Below are positions 21,877 to 35,600 of a stretch of 64,000 bases of DNA, piece by piece. The stretch is taken from assembly GCA_051294375.1 (NCBI GenBank), contig CM119263.1:14993574-15057573 (forward strand), given 5' to 3'. Source of the DNA: Paraspadella gotoi (taxonomy: Eukaryota > Chaetognatha). The notes beneath the pieces are model-generated. The model was not told the DNA's origin and ran no database searches. It saw only the letters and a program-made list of their open reading frames with translations. A program made the position numbers and the translations under genes. Position 1 is the first letter of the stretch, and every line of letters starts with the position of its first letter.

Positions 21877-24800
21877 TCGGTAGCTTCGTCTCCAGGCGGC
21901 GCTCAAAAGAGCGTACCTTGGGCGAATGGCGGCGGTACGGCGCTCTTGTTGTTGACGCCGCCGATTTGATGGAGGTGAGGGGGAAAGTCGTGAAGGGGCT
22001 TCAAGTATTCGCTGCTTCCCAAGAGGGGGTTGGCGCCACCGACGCCGCTTCCCCCTAAGGGAGAGCCGACGACGGAGTGAAGTGGATGGAGGGGTTGACG
22101 GTTGTGGTTATCGTCCCGGCGATCCTCGAGGGCCGACCTCGTTAGGGCCTCGGAAGTGGGGGCGTGGGCGGGGGCGAGGGGAGGGACGGAGCGGGTGGGC
22201 GTGGAGCCGGCGGGAGACAAGACGGTCCCGCTGGGGGGCCCTCCGTTGGGGCGGGAGGCGAGACGCGGGGATCGTCTTTTCGAGAGGATAGGAAAAAAGA
22301 GATAAAATAAATTGTAACCAGTGGCCGCGCCAATACATGTAAATCACTTTCAAGGGCTTAAACCGAACTGTTAATGCGGCACTAATAACATTTTGCTACT
22401 TGCAAAAATATTTTATAAATCAAAATGACATTATTTTTATTTCGATATATTATATATGATTAAAATGCTTTGATCAATACATAGAATAAAAAAATTTTTG
22501 GGAAATATTTAAAATAATAATAATTTCACCAAAAAAATTGCTATTTTGTTGAAGAGCAGGTGCAAGTGAAGATCTAGTGGGTGCAAATAAAGTTTATTTT
22601 TAATATCCCTTTGTCTTACAAAAAACTTCCTTCTTTGTAGAGCCCTCTCGTCGAATAGGGCGAAAACACAACAAAAATTTAGTAGGACTGTTCTGTTGTT
22701 TCAGAAAAAAAGATTAAAACCTCTGGTGGATATACTTAAACTAAATTGTATTACTATTTTGTTTTTAGAAATGCTCTTATGATTGTACCGCCCTCTGAGT
22801 TATTAAGATTTAAACGGGAAAAAATTTTCTATTTTGCGTAAAGCTATTCAAGTGAAGATCTAGTGGGTGCAGACAGAAGAGCAAATTTCTATAGAAAATA
22901 AATGGAAAATGATCATACTTTCTCTACTATGATTCATAGTAGAGAAAGTAAGAGACAAATCCTCCTCACTAAAGTGATTTACAATTAATTTAAAAGTAAA
23001 GAATTATTTAAGAACCATTGCGTAGGCTAGCATAGCATTAGGGGAAACATAAAATTTTACCACTACTAAATTCGAATTTTTATCTTTTTACCTCATCCTA
23101 ATTTTTATCTTTTTACCTCCTCCTAATTTTTTCTAATTGTCATCTCTGATCCCCATCGAACCTTCCATAAGTCGACACCGCTCTGCCGGTGTCGAGATCG
23201 GCGTCCACGCACGTCCCGAGTCCCCCGACGAGATGCTTGGTGCCTCCAGCCGTTCCTCCGGCGGAAGTGGGGGTGAGGGCGAGACCGGAAGAGACGCCGC
23301 GCCCGATTCCATAGGCGCTGACGGGTCGGTCGAAGGGACGGCCAGGTACGGAATGTGACTTCGAAGCGTAAGGGAGATGGTCGGAAAAGATGTTGAGAGC
23401 GTTGGTGAGGGGATTTGGTAAAAAGAAAAAGGTTAATACCCGGTACCATACGAACTCGGTCAAAATATTGATGGATAAGATCATTAAATTAAAAACTGGT
23501 GTGGTTTCTTCGTCGTATCCATCCTTGGGTTTAAGACAGAAGAAAACAATGACGATGGCGTCTTCGTCGTTGTCATCGTCCTCGTTAAAAAGAAAACAAC
23601 GTGCAAAACAAAAACGGTTTTCTCGCTAATAAAAACAAAAACTAATGATGTGGTGAATTGTAAACAAACACAAAAACCTCGCTACATCTTTGCCCCAAGG
23701 ATAACCATTTTTCAATTTGTTGTAAACGAATTTTACGAAGGTAATATTTTTTTTCTTTCTTTTACTTCGTTGTTTCTCTCTCCCTTTTTATTTTTGTACT
23801 TCTTAACTGATCCTTTATTCTGCAAATTTATCCCAAATTTAACAATGTGACAAGATTTAAAACACAAGCGAACGCGTGTAAAAATTAAAGGCAAAGCAAA
23901 GCGCCCTATCTAGCAGACCCGAACGCTCCCCCTGTCTCCCGCTCGGCTGCTTTTCGCGCCATTTCTCCCGGTCGTCCCTCTCCCGGCAAAGGAGGACACC
24001 GCCAGTCTACTTTTGACTCGCGGTTCTTCGGTCAAGGGTCATGTTTTTCCGCCTCGAGCCTCGAGTTCCCCAGTGGAATCCACGGAGGGATACGCGGGGT
24101 TTAAGGGGGGGGGAGCGGGATCGTTTTTTTAAATGCACGGGGCCCAGGAGGGGAGTGGCGGGAGAGAGGGGGCCCGCTTCGGGTCTACTCATGAATCTCA
24201 GCTCATGTCATTCCTCCTCTTTTCACTCCTTTTTCCCTTACCCTTAATAAGGTTCTGCTTTCAAACGAAAAAAGAAGAATAAGCTGAAAGTTGACTTTTA
24301 CCTCCGATCAAAATCTTTTGGCCAAAGGACATAGCATTGACCGAGGCCCCAAACAAGCTACCATCAATAACAATTGCAAAAAGTAACACCATTGTGAACG
24401 AAGCGACAATAAAAAAAAAAAAAAAAAACAACAACAGCAACGACAATATCCACAGTAACAGCAAAAACAAGGACAACAACGCCGAGGTAACAAAAAACAA
24501 AGGGCAATCGAGTCGATAGAAACGACGGAGGAGAAAGCGCGCGGAGGCACGAAAAATGGGGAAAGAGGAAGAAAAAAATATATTTAGGTGAGGAACAAAA
24601 CGTGGTGTCATAGTAATTCGTTTGAATAGAAAAAGAAAATCTGAAAACACAATAGCGTCGATGCTTGTCCCACTCATCTAATACGTAAATCCACCATGTT
24701 ATGTGATGTTTCTTTTTCAGTTCCTCGGCCGGGTTTTCGAGCTCTTTAGCTATATTCGCGCTTTTATTACAAGATTGTAGATTAAAACCAAAAACATTTT

Positions 24801-25347
24801 CAGAATCTGCTCTTAGCTCTTACAAGATAATGACATAGGAGGTCCCTGCAACTTTCAATCATGACTCTCTCACAGTCTCGTTTATTCACTCTTTTATTTT
24901 ACCTTGATACCAATTTTTATGAAAAAATAATAAGTTTTACTACTTCAAATGAATATTTGAAAAAAGTCCAGAAACAGCTCGAAAAACCGGTATTTTTTTG
25001 ACAGACTATTATGTTTTTTTTTTTTTGTTTAAATATAGTTAATCGAGACAGAGGAAGGTGACAGTTGGACAAATATTAACGCTAACGTGTTTCGCGCAGG
25101 CGAGATTAAAAACATTATTGGGTTAATAAAAGGAATACGCGCAAGGTAATTTCGTCGAGTTACGGCGAAAAATGGTCATTGCGAAACCCATTCTCGTTTT
25201 TAAACGAGACCAATCGCTCGCTAGAAAAAACTAACTAAAAAAAGTCCGAGACCAGTTACATCGCCGTTGAGTTAAAAATAAAATGGTGTAGGGTTTTGGA
25301 TGCACAAAATAGAACTAAACTTATTCTTATATACACACAAACTATAA

Positions 25348-25418
<71 letters not shown>

Positions 25419-27087
25419 GAGCCTCACCGAGCCAAGGCCGTCATGGTTCCGTCTCTGGGGTGGTTGCCCCATTTCGTCGTAATGACTGCCGCCGGGGCTC
25501 TCCTGGGGGGGATCGTCCAAGTCTTGGGAGTGTCCCGTCGTCACTCCGCTAACGGGGAGATAATCCGTTCTGGAGAGAGGCGAAAGGGGAGTGGACGGGG
25601 TGATAAAACTGGAATCGTTTTGACTGTGTCGTCGAATACGTCAAATTTTGAAGTCATAATTTTAGTTGATCATCATATTTTTGTCATTTGACATTGTAAC
25701 CAATCCCGCCGGTCCACCTTTGCGTGCTGGAGATGGAGGGATGGGCGACACCGCTCTCTGTGGACATCGAGTTTTGGGGCGAGCTCGGGCCGGCGCTGCC
25801 GGAGCCGGCCACGCTCGCCGACCCGCCGACGCTCGCGGTGCCCACGCGGTCTAGACGAGGGTCGGGTCGATCTGAACCGACGGATGTTGAGGAAGGATTA
25901 GATTCATGAATGAATTAAGGGAATGAATGTGAAAGAAAAAAAATTGAATCAAAGGCGAGATTCGATGCTTCGCTCTTCATCGACGCCTTTGAATATAAAA
26001 TAAACGGGAAACTTTTTAGTTTTATTAAAAAAAAAACAACAACAAAAAAAGACTAGAGATCCGGTTAGTCGGCTGGGTTTTTGTAGTATAAAAAAGAAGC
26101 ACGTTCGTTATATTATCACACAAAATGCAACCAATTATGGAAATATATGCAGACGCGTACTCACGATAACTCGAACGTTCTACAGTTACTAGCAAACACA
26201 AAAAACGAAAAATAAAGGGCACGATACGGTTACAACTAGGCTGGAATCCCTGCCCTTTACACACGTCCCAGAAAACGAATGTTACATTGATCATGCTTTT
26301 TTTTTATAAACTTTTCACGCCCATCGTATGTTATGTATCTATTTTTAATATTATATAAAAGTAAAAAAAGGAAAGTATAGGTAAAATTCAGAGAAAAAAT
26401 TTATTCTACATCTAAACTTCCCGTTTTAATATACAAAAAAATCTATTAAAAAAATGGAAACAGGTTTAAAATGAGTAAAAAAATCAGAAAAGAGCAAACA
26501 AGGGGTTAGGTCACGACAAAAGGCCCAAAAAAGGGAAATTTGGAGAAGTCCAGCGATAAGATCCGAGGAGGTGATAACAGAGCGATGGATCAGGTGCAAC
26601 CAAGCAGTCAGGACAAGCTGTTGTTCAAGCTTAGTCAAGCCAAGAAGGAGGAATGCTTCGATTAAAGTGACCAGAGCCTCGAAAAAAAACGAGAAAGAAG
26701 CTGTGGAATGACTCAGTTTAGGGGCACAGGTTCAGGTTGCCAAAAGAGTATCAAGGTTGAGGGGCACGATCGAGCAAGCTTGGGACAAAGTTTGGCGGGA
26801 AAGGGACAAAGTGGCATCAATGGCGTCTCACATGCGGCGCCGGCGTCGTCAAGGTCGTTGTCGAAGTTGGCAGAGGCGACGTCATCAGCGACGTCATCGA
26901 CGCCAACATTGACGTCACCTGACGCCTCGATGCCCAAGCGGTGAACGCTTATTTTTATTCGAAGGGGGTTTTCGTCGAGGGGTGAATTTTTTGTCGTTTG
27001 ATCAGGGGAGATGGGATTTGGTCGGAAACGAAACGCAAGCAAAACGGGGAAGGAAATTAGGAGTCGAGGAAAACAGCAATGAGAGAG

Positions 27088-27165
<78 letters not shown>

Positions 27166-27508
27166 GGAATCCTCGCGCGAGAACAGAAATACATTCATGC
27201 TGCGCGTCGGAAAGTGGCTGCCACAAGTAGCTGACGCGGCGCCCGTGGGCGTGGCGGGCATACCGAACTCGAGGGGCGTTCCGGCGCCGTCGTCGTCGTC
27301 GTATTCGGGTAAGGCGGCGGGACGACGACGACCGGCGTGTCGACGACCGAATCGGGCGAAGGCGCCGCCTCCGTCGTGGGAGACGCCGACGACGGCAGAA
27401 CCGTCGATGGCGAGATCGTGATGGCCGACTGCGTCATGGCGCTCTTTGATTGGCGCAGCGAGCCAGAGTCGAATTGGACTGCGGCGCCCAGTGGAATAGA
27501 GAGAGAGA

Positions 27509-27581
<73 letters not shown>

Positions 27582-28690
27582 AAAAAAAGGGAATCCCGAT
27601 TTTATTACCCAATCATAAAAAAAAAATTCCGTTGTTTTATAGTTTTTTCATTGTAGGAAGGCAGGAGGGAAATTTTGAAAATTGTAAATGGAAATTTATG
27701 TTTTTTTATTTTCTTTCATAAAAAAGGGAGAAACAAATTGGGTCGATGTGAGGAAGGCCGAGTCATTCCGCCAAAACCCATGCTTCTTTATACATCATAC
27801 CATATCATCAACCAGGGCCAAAGCTTAAGTAAAATATATTTTTTTTATTCCTTTATTTTTTACGCCGTAATTCATTCGCGAATATAAATAGTTCTCGTTT
27901 CCCTCTCACCAGAGGCGCTCTGTTTCGAAAGCAATTTTTCTATTTCTACAAAAAATAAAAGTGCAATTGGGGTGCTTGAGTCGCTTTGAGCCCGGCGGCG
28001 TTGGCGGCGACGTTCGGTGTTTCCAAGAAAAAAACACAGCAAGAAACCCAACAAAACATAACAAAACAAAACCAAAAACAGAAGAAAGCACCCACAGTGT
28101 TTTTTTTTTAACTTTGTAAATAAATAGTTCCTAGCCGATTGGAGATAAAACGAAAAAAAAATTAAATGGAAATTAAAGGACGGAGTTTCTACGTCCCTTT
28201 CATTTATCCTCGTTAAAAATATATTAAATTCGAAGAAATATTTCACATTTTGCGTCTTTTTTTTTTTATTAAAAAAATCTGAAATAAAACCCGTTTTAAA
28301 AAGAAAAAAAAATTGTGAACAATCGAAAAAAATAAATGTTGGCACAACACCGATAAGGATGGTGGGTCTTCTTATGAAAAAAAGGATTACCTTGCGAACT
28401 ATTAAACCACGTGGGTTGAAAACTTTGAAAATCGAGGGGTAACACTGAGAAAAACATTTTGTTTTCGTTTGTTAAAGGAATAAAACAGTAACGACGAATT
28501 GTTAGAAGGAATCAACGGTTATCACGACGAATCGATAATCAAAATGTTTGCATCGCCACATTTAAGTTTGCATTATATACATACGACATTCGAGAGTTAT
28601 TACGATGAATCTTCATCCATTACTGGACGATCAACTTATGTCTAAGATTAAACAAAGCTACGCTAATACATCATGAACACAACATTGACG

Positions 28691-28748
<58 letters not shown>

Positions 28749-29699
28749 TACCCGTGGCGTGATTGCTTCTCATTGTGGCGTAAGGGTCGTCGGTGACGTA
28801 GGCGTGCGTGTGACGCAGAGGGAGCGAACCCAAAAAGCCTTTCCCGTTGGGTAAGTGTCCGTTAACGAATCCGTTCATGGATCTGTTCGTATGTCCGTTC
28901 GTGTAGCCGATTCCATTTGGATGCAGCGGCGACAATTTGGTTTCGTTGATGTACTTCAGCTCCTCATTCTGGAAATTAATGTTAATGTTTGAATATTTTA
29001 TCTTTAGCTACAATGAGAAAAATCAAAAATATTTTCTTACAATTACAATGTTTTGGTTAGCTAAAGAAAACGACTTTATTTCTCCTTTCGAGAAAAAATT
29101 GAAAAGAAAGACCATCGAACTCTGGCAAATCCTCTGAATTGTCACGAACGAGTCTTACGAGCCTCATTAGGTCGGATTTCTTAGCCATCGCAACAAAGAG
29201 TCGCGGGGAAATAAAAAAAGGGCTATTACGCAGCTTTGGTCCGCTGATAAAACCAATAAAACTCATAAAGAATGAATGAAAAAAAGAAAGGGGGGGGGGG
29301 AAAGGGGGCAAAAAACGGAAAGGTTAACCAGGGAACGAGGAACGAGTTCGATTTTTCTCTACATTAAACCTGAAACAAGAACAAGGAAAACGCAATGTAA
29401 ACAAAGAGTCGACGACGAAAACAGAAGAATGAGACGACGACGACGCATTCACCTTCTGACCGTCTCTATCTCTATCTCGCACCGTGAATTGCTTGGAGTA
29501 ATCGTCGAAATCCGGTTTGTCGCTGCCGATGCTTCCGTAATGTTCGCTGAAGTTGTGATAGGAATTGTAGGTGCCGCTTCCGTTGCCGAAGCCCGGGGTG
29601 CCGTTCCCGTCGGCCGCCCGGGATTCGTACAGCTCCATCCCGTTGGGGGGAGTGGCAGAGTCCGTGGTTGTCTCGCTTCCGCCTAAGGCGTGGTGGGGT

Positions 29700-29764
<65 letters not shown>

Positions 29765-29897
29765 CAAATGTGCACCTGAGGTAAATGACGTTTACGACTT
29801 TAAATCGATCCGGAAGAGAAAGATCGAATTTGAGCTTGAGCCAACTTTGGCCAACTCTACCCTATTCCGTTGCTTGGTTTTTTTTCATGCTTACTGC

Positions 29898-29928
<31 letters not shown>

Positions 29929-31141
29929 TGTCTCTGACAAAGCGAGTTTTCGTTTTTTACGATCTCCAACCAAATTCCAGAGAATCAGCGACGGACGTTT
30001 GTTTACTCTCAAATTTTCTTTTTTCTTCTTTAAATGTTCCAACATACAGTCTCACTGTCGTTTCCTGCATCACTGCAGACAGCTGGTTTGAATTAGCATT
30101 CTTTTTTCGTTTTAACCTTCGCGATCGGCCTTATTTTTCAACCTTCAAAGTTTGTTATCTTTATAAAGTTCTAGTTCACCTTTTAAATTAGTTTTTTTTC
30201 TCGTTTTTTGTTCTTTGTTTTTATTCTTTATGTTTTGTTTTTTTATATCCTTTTATTATGTTTCTGGTTTTTTTATTGTTCACCTTTGACGTTGTTCTTC
30301 TTTTTGTTCCTCCGCACGCAGACGCAGATGATGACGACGTTGATGAGGATGAGGACGAAGCCTCCGACGCAGGCGGCGACGATGGCGATTTGAAGGGGGT
30401 CCATCCCGGCGGTGCCTGTGGTGGAGGGTGGCATGAGTGGGTGGTTGGGAAAGGACAAAGGTGGTCGATGATAGGGCGAAGAAATGTGGGGTAGAAAATA
30501 AAAAAATCAGTTGGGTAATCAGATTTTAAAGTTAAACTTCACCGCAATATACAATAAACGTTTAGCACAACATGCTAATGAAAAAAGTGATGTACTATCT
30601 GCTGTGATTAGCTAAATCAAAATATTCCAAGGTTTTTTAAAAAAGTCAAAACAGAATCTCTTTTTTGACCCTTAATCTCTCTTCGCTTCCCTCACCCATT
30701 GTGCGCACGACGATCTCGTTGCTCGTGCCCGACACGCCCATTCTGTTCTTGGCCGACACGGAGAGTCGGTACTCGGTGTCGGGCTCGAGTCCCTCCAGTT
30801 CGAAGACGACGCGCCCGTCCCGCCCGGGCGGGGCCAGCGACGCCGCCGCCGCCGACGTCGTCCGGTCGTTGTGCCGGACGAGGAAGGTCTGCGGGAGTCC
30901 GCCGTCGAATCCGGGAACCCAGGAGAGCGTCAACGCGTAACCGGAAGCTTCGGCGGCGTCTTGGGTGGCGGCGTCGACGGCCGCCCCGGCGTCGCGGATG
31001 GCGGAAGATGAAGAGGAGGAAGAGACGCCGGGCGCGACGAGGGAAAGGTTGGTGGGTCTCTCGGGAGGACCTTTTCGGTAGAGAGGAGTGATGTTGGAGG
31101 GCAAATCATGATGTTGATGAGGATGATGATGATGGTGATGG

Positions 31142-31172
<31 letters not shown>

Positions 31173-32547
31173 GATGATCATGATTATGATTATTAGTGAT
31201 GATTTTTTTTAATTTTTGGAAAAGGATGTATTTAACGTCCCTAATGGTATATGTATTTCAGTTATCCCTAAATATATTTAAAAAATCCCTAAATCTTTTA
31301 TTTCCGTAATCCCTGAACGTTAATCATAGATGGTAAGTAGTGTCGCGAGTTAAGATAACAATTATTCACCGAAACCAGTCACCAAAAATACGTCTATTTT
31401 CCGTACGAAAACCAAAAGACACCAAAATATTCTTTCATCAGAATAAATTTTCCTTTCCCGCCAATAAACTCACTCTGCGGTTTGAATCGAATCTCGACGT
31501 CGCATCTTCCCTTCCTCCTCCCGACGGACCCGTGACACCCGAGCCGATTCGACGCGCTGCACACGTAAGTCCCAAAGTCTTCGTCGACGACGCCGGAGAT
31601 CGTCAGCGTCGACGCCCACAATTCGGCGCCCAGACGCCGCGTCGTCTCGTGATACTTGGGCGGCGTCGATCCGCCGGCGGTGGCGGCGCCGAGTCCGCCC
31701 CAGGGGCAACCAGCGTCGGGTCTACACCACGAGAAGGCGACGGAAGGGGCGCCGTTGGCGACGCAAGTGAGGGAACCGTTGGCGCCGCGTTTCGCCGCGA
31801 ACACGCGTTGCATGTATGGCGGGAAGAGGGGGGCGTCTGGAAAGGAAGGTGGATTGGAATGACGATGTCAAAAATAGGGTCGGAAAACGTTTAAAAATCA
31901 ATTAATCAATCGATTAATCAATGAATTATTCAATAAAGCGGTCAAACAATAAATAAAAAAATATTAATAAATCAGTCATTCATAACGCGAATCAATCAAA
32001 AAATCTTGATTCTTGAAGCGTCCCCTTGCACCACTCTCGCTTACAATTGACGACGAGTTTGACGATGGTCGTCGTCATGAGCAGCTTCCCGTCTCCGTTG
32101 CGGAGGTCGTTGTTGCCCACGCAAGTGTAGAGGCCTCCGTCGAGTCGTTCCACGCGCGGGATGAAGTAGGTGAGAACGAATGGGCCGCGCGAGGGGGTTG
32201 GCCTGAGGGGGACGTGCAGAAGGTAAAACCGGTAATCGATGGAAGTGTCACGAAAGGCGTTGATCATAGCGGACGGAAAGAAATCTTTGGGAAGGGAATA
32301 ATTGTATAGTCAAATGTAGAATGATTAAAAAAGGATGGAAAATTGTTTGGCAGTTCGAAAAAAAAAATGATGGTAATAATATTTCCCAATCCCAGGATGC
32401 GGGGGTGGCGGTGAATGCTTTAATTGAATTTTCCAGAGAACACGCTCGAGCATTGCCAAAGGTGGATTCTTGTTATTCCCACGACGATTTGATTTTATTT
32501 AAGGAGACAAAGAAGGAGATAAAAGGAGACGGGAGGAAGAGAGAAGG

Positions 32548-32641
<94 letters not shown>

Positions 32642-35600
32642 AGAGAAGAAGAGAGGAGAGAGAGAGAGAAGAGAGAGAGAAGAGAGAGAGGAGAGAGGAG
32701 ACAGAGAGAGATGAGGAGAGAGAGAGAGAGGAGAGAGAGGGATTTCCTCCCCTAATCATTCCTTTCCCCACCCTATTCCCTTACCCCAAACTGCCGTCGT
32801 TTTTCTTCACGATTCCCTCAGCGACGGCGGTTGGTGGGCGTTTCCACGTCAGCATGTCCCGCGTGACGGGATGCGCCACGGCGGCGCACGTGAGCGTGGC
32901 GTTGGCGCCGTCGTCGGCGTACACGACGTCGTAATCGTCGTCGACGTCGAGACGCGCGAATTCCGGAGGGAAATCTACGAGCAGAGTGAAGTGGAGGTTG
33001 TGCTGCCCTCTGGCGTTGGCGGCGGAAACGAGATAATCGCCGGCGGCGGAGCGGTGAACGTGGAAAATGGAGAGGACGCCACCGGTGCTGCCGTCGACCT
33101 GGGTTAAGGGGGAAGAGAAAAAGATAAAGTGTGACATTGGAAGAGACCATTTGTCGATGAGCATGCAGTCGCTAAAATTTAATTGGTCAATCTTTGATGA
33201 AATCCGACCTGGAACATCATCTTGTTGGCGGGCGAGGTTCCGACGGCGCGGGTTCGAACTGCGACTGACGACGTAGTTGAGACGATGTCCACGTAGCGAC
33301 CTGAGACGAAGGCGAAAACGAAATGAATTATTATTTTTATAAATAAAGATTAAAATTGTCTATCAAAAGCAGATTTGTAATATTTATAATATTTCGATAC
33401 TAATGAAAATTTCGGTTGACTCACCGTTGATCTTCCTCATCCAACGATACTCCGTCACGGGCGGATTCGCGCTGACGGCGAATTCGGTGAAGGTCTTGTT
33501 GTCGCCTTCGAGGACGCGAGTCACGACGGAACCGGAAATCGGCGGCGGCGCCTTGGCGAAAACCGGCGCGTCTGAAAAGAGGGGGGGCGGGGGGGGAGGG
33601 ACGATTTGAACTTGAAGATCCTCACGATTTGAATGATTAGGTATTTATCACCAGGGACTATGTAATCTAGAAGAGATCTAAAAGCCGACCGAAATCTGGT
33701 ATAAGCTAATGAAAGCTTCACATGAATATTAATAAAAAAAGTATCAAATAAATATTAATAAAAAAAAGGTCAAGTGAGAGTAAAACGTTCATCGTTCATC
33801 TACTCAAATCAACTCCCCAAAATCCCTCGAGACTCACACTCGACTCCAAAGGCGAGCGGAGGCGATGTGACCGTGTTGCCCAAGAAGTGCGTCGCGCTGC
33901 ACGTGAATCGCATCTTGTCGTGGGAATACGCAGAGCGGAAGGAGAGCGTGCTGCGCGTGTGCTGGCCGCGGTACGCACCTGAGAAGTTGAATATGAGAAC
34001 GGAATATTCATTTCATTGATTAATTAATTGATTGATTGATTGATTGATTGATTAATTTTTTGATTGATTAATTTTTTGATTGATTGATTGATTGATTGAT
34101 TGGTTCCATCGTTCACCTTCTATGAAGACGGGTTTCCCGATTTGATAAACGTCCAGGTCGCAAGGGACTCCGCCGCAAAACCAGGTGATGGAGGCTGGCG
34201 GATTCGAACTCGGAGACTCGCATTCCAACACCACCTGAGTCGGCGCCACAACCGGCGTCGACGCGAGGGGCGTGGAGCGATGCGGCGGCGCCATCTCCGT
34301 CGCGTCGACTGTGGGGGTGGCGAAGCGTTGGGGGGGAAAGGTTATGAGATTAGGATTAACTTATTTAAGGTTGCCTTTTACTTTTTTTCTTTTATTCATC
34401 TATTTTTGATCTAGTGATTTTGATATCGTTTCCATATTATAATATTTATATACAGACAATTTTTTTCTTATAACTGTTATGTACGTTTTGTATAATATAT
34501 TTTTTTTATATGAGAAACAAATAACAACAAAAACAACAACCACAGTTACTGAGAAGAACTTTTTATCTGAAATTTCTTTAACATCATCGTCTGAGTCAAT
34601 CACTCCCCCCCCAACCATCTTCTCACATTTAACTCCAAACGTCCTGCAGTCTTTTGGTCCGGTGTACTTCCCGAAGGAGCTGTTGTAGACGGGATGTTGG
34701 ACGCGACAGCACATCTCCACGCCGTTGGAGGATCGGCGGAGGAGGAGGACGAGGCGTCCTCTAGACGAGGACGAAGTGGAGAGGGAGGGAAAGAGGGAGG
34801 AGGAGGCGGGGAGGAGCGGACCTACCGAAGACGCCGACGAGCCTTGGGGTGGATAGTTAATGGGTAGTTAATTTTTAATGTGAATAACTTTTTTAATAAC
34901 GATTTTTGCCTCACGATTTTTCATTTTAAACTCATCAATAATCCTCTTTTCCGCGAAACTCACTGTTGAAAAGACTGACGCTCGCTCGCGGGTGGCTCTC
35001 CCCGATGGCTGCGCAGCCGATCTCCACCGAGTCGCCCTCCTTGAAGATCTTCTGCGCCGGAGTCGTTACCATGACGACGCGTTCCGGCGCCACTGAAAAT
35101 GAATGGAAAGGGTGGATTAATGAATGAACGAAGAAATACTTAATGAATGAATAAAAAGGTTAAGTTAAGAGGTTCAATATCAATATCAGCCAAGTATTTT
35201 TCACCAGGTTAATTTATAATTCATAACGACTTTCTCAACGTCGAATTTTATGATCTTACGTACAAAAGCCAAAGCTTACGAAAAGTTCGTTCAGCTCGCT
35301 CAGTTAAACCGAGTAAAACGAACTGACGGATCCCGATTGAGTTAATTTTCGTAAGATTAAAAATCGACGGTAAATTGAGACGAAGAAAAAAAGATGGAAT
35401 CTTGGTTGGACCGAGATTTGTGTTGTAGTTATTCTGGTAAATTAGGCTCCGACGGAAATGAGGCGAAGAGGGAAAAGACTTAACGACTCTTTGCCTGTCA
35501 GAGGAGCAAAAGAGAGAGATGAGAGAGACGATCGAGAGAGAGAGAGATGAGAGGAGAGAGGACGCTCTTACATGATTTAAACTTGACCAAAGGACCGGAA

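Noticed and set aside
23900-24192. GC-rich frames in intron 23 as an extra tail exon
   Set aside because: Exons 23 and 24 already join in phase, and no flanking splice pair preserves the frame.
26713-27612. 299-codon minus open frame spanning 27 kb
   Set aside because: It crosses two CT microsatellites (Ser-Leu runs) and an intron. Splice phase supports a different frame for exon 20 within it.
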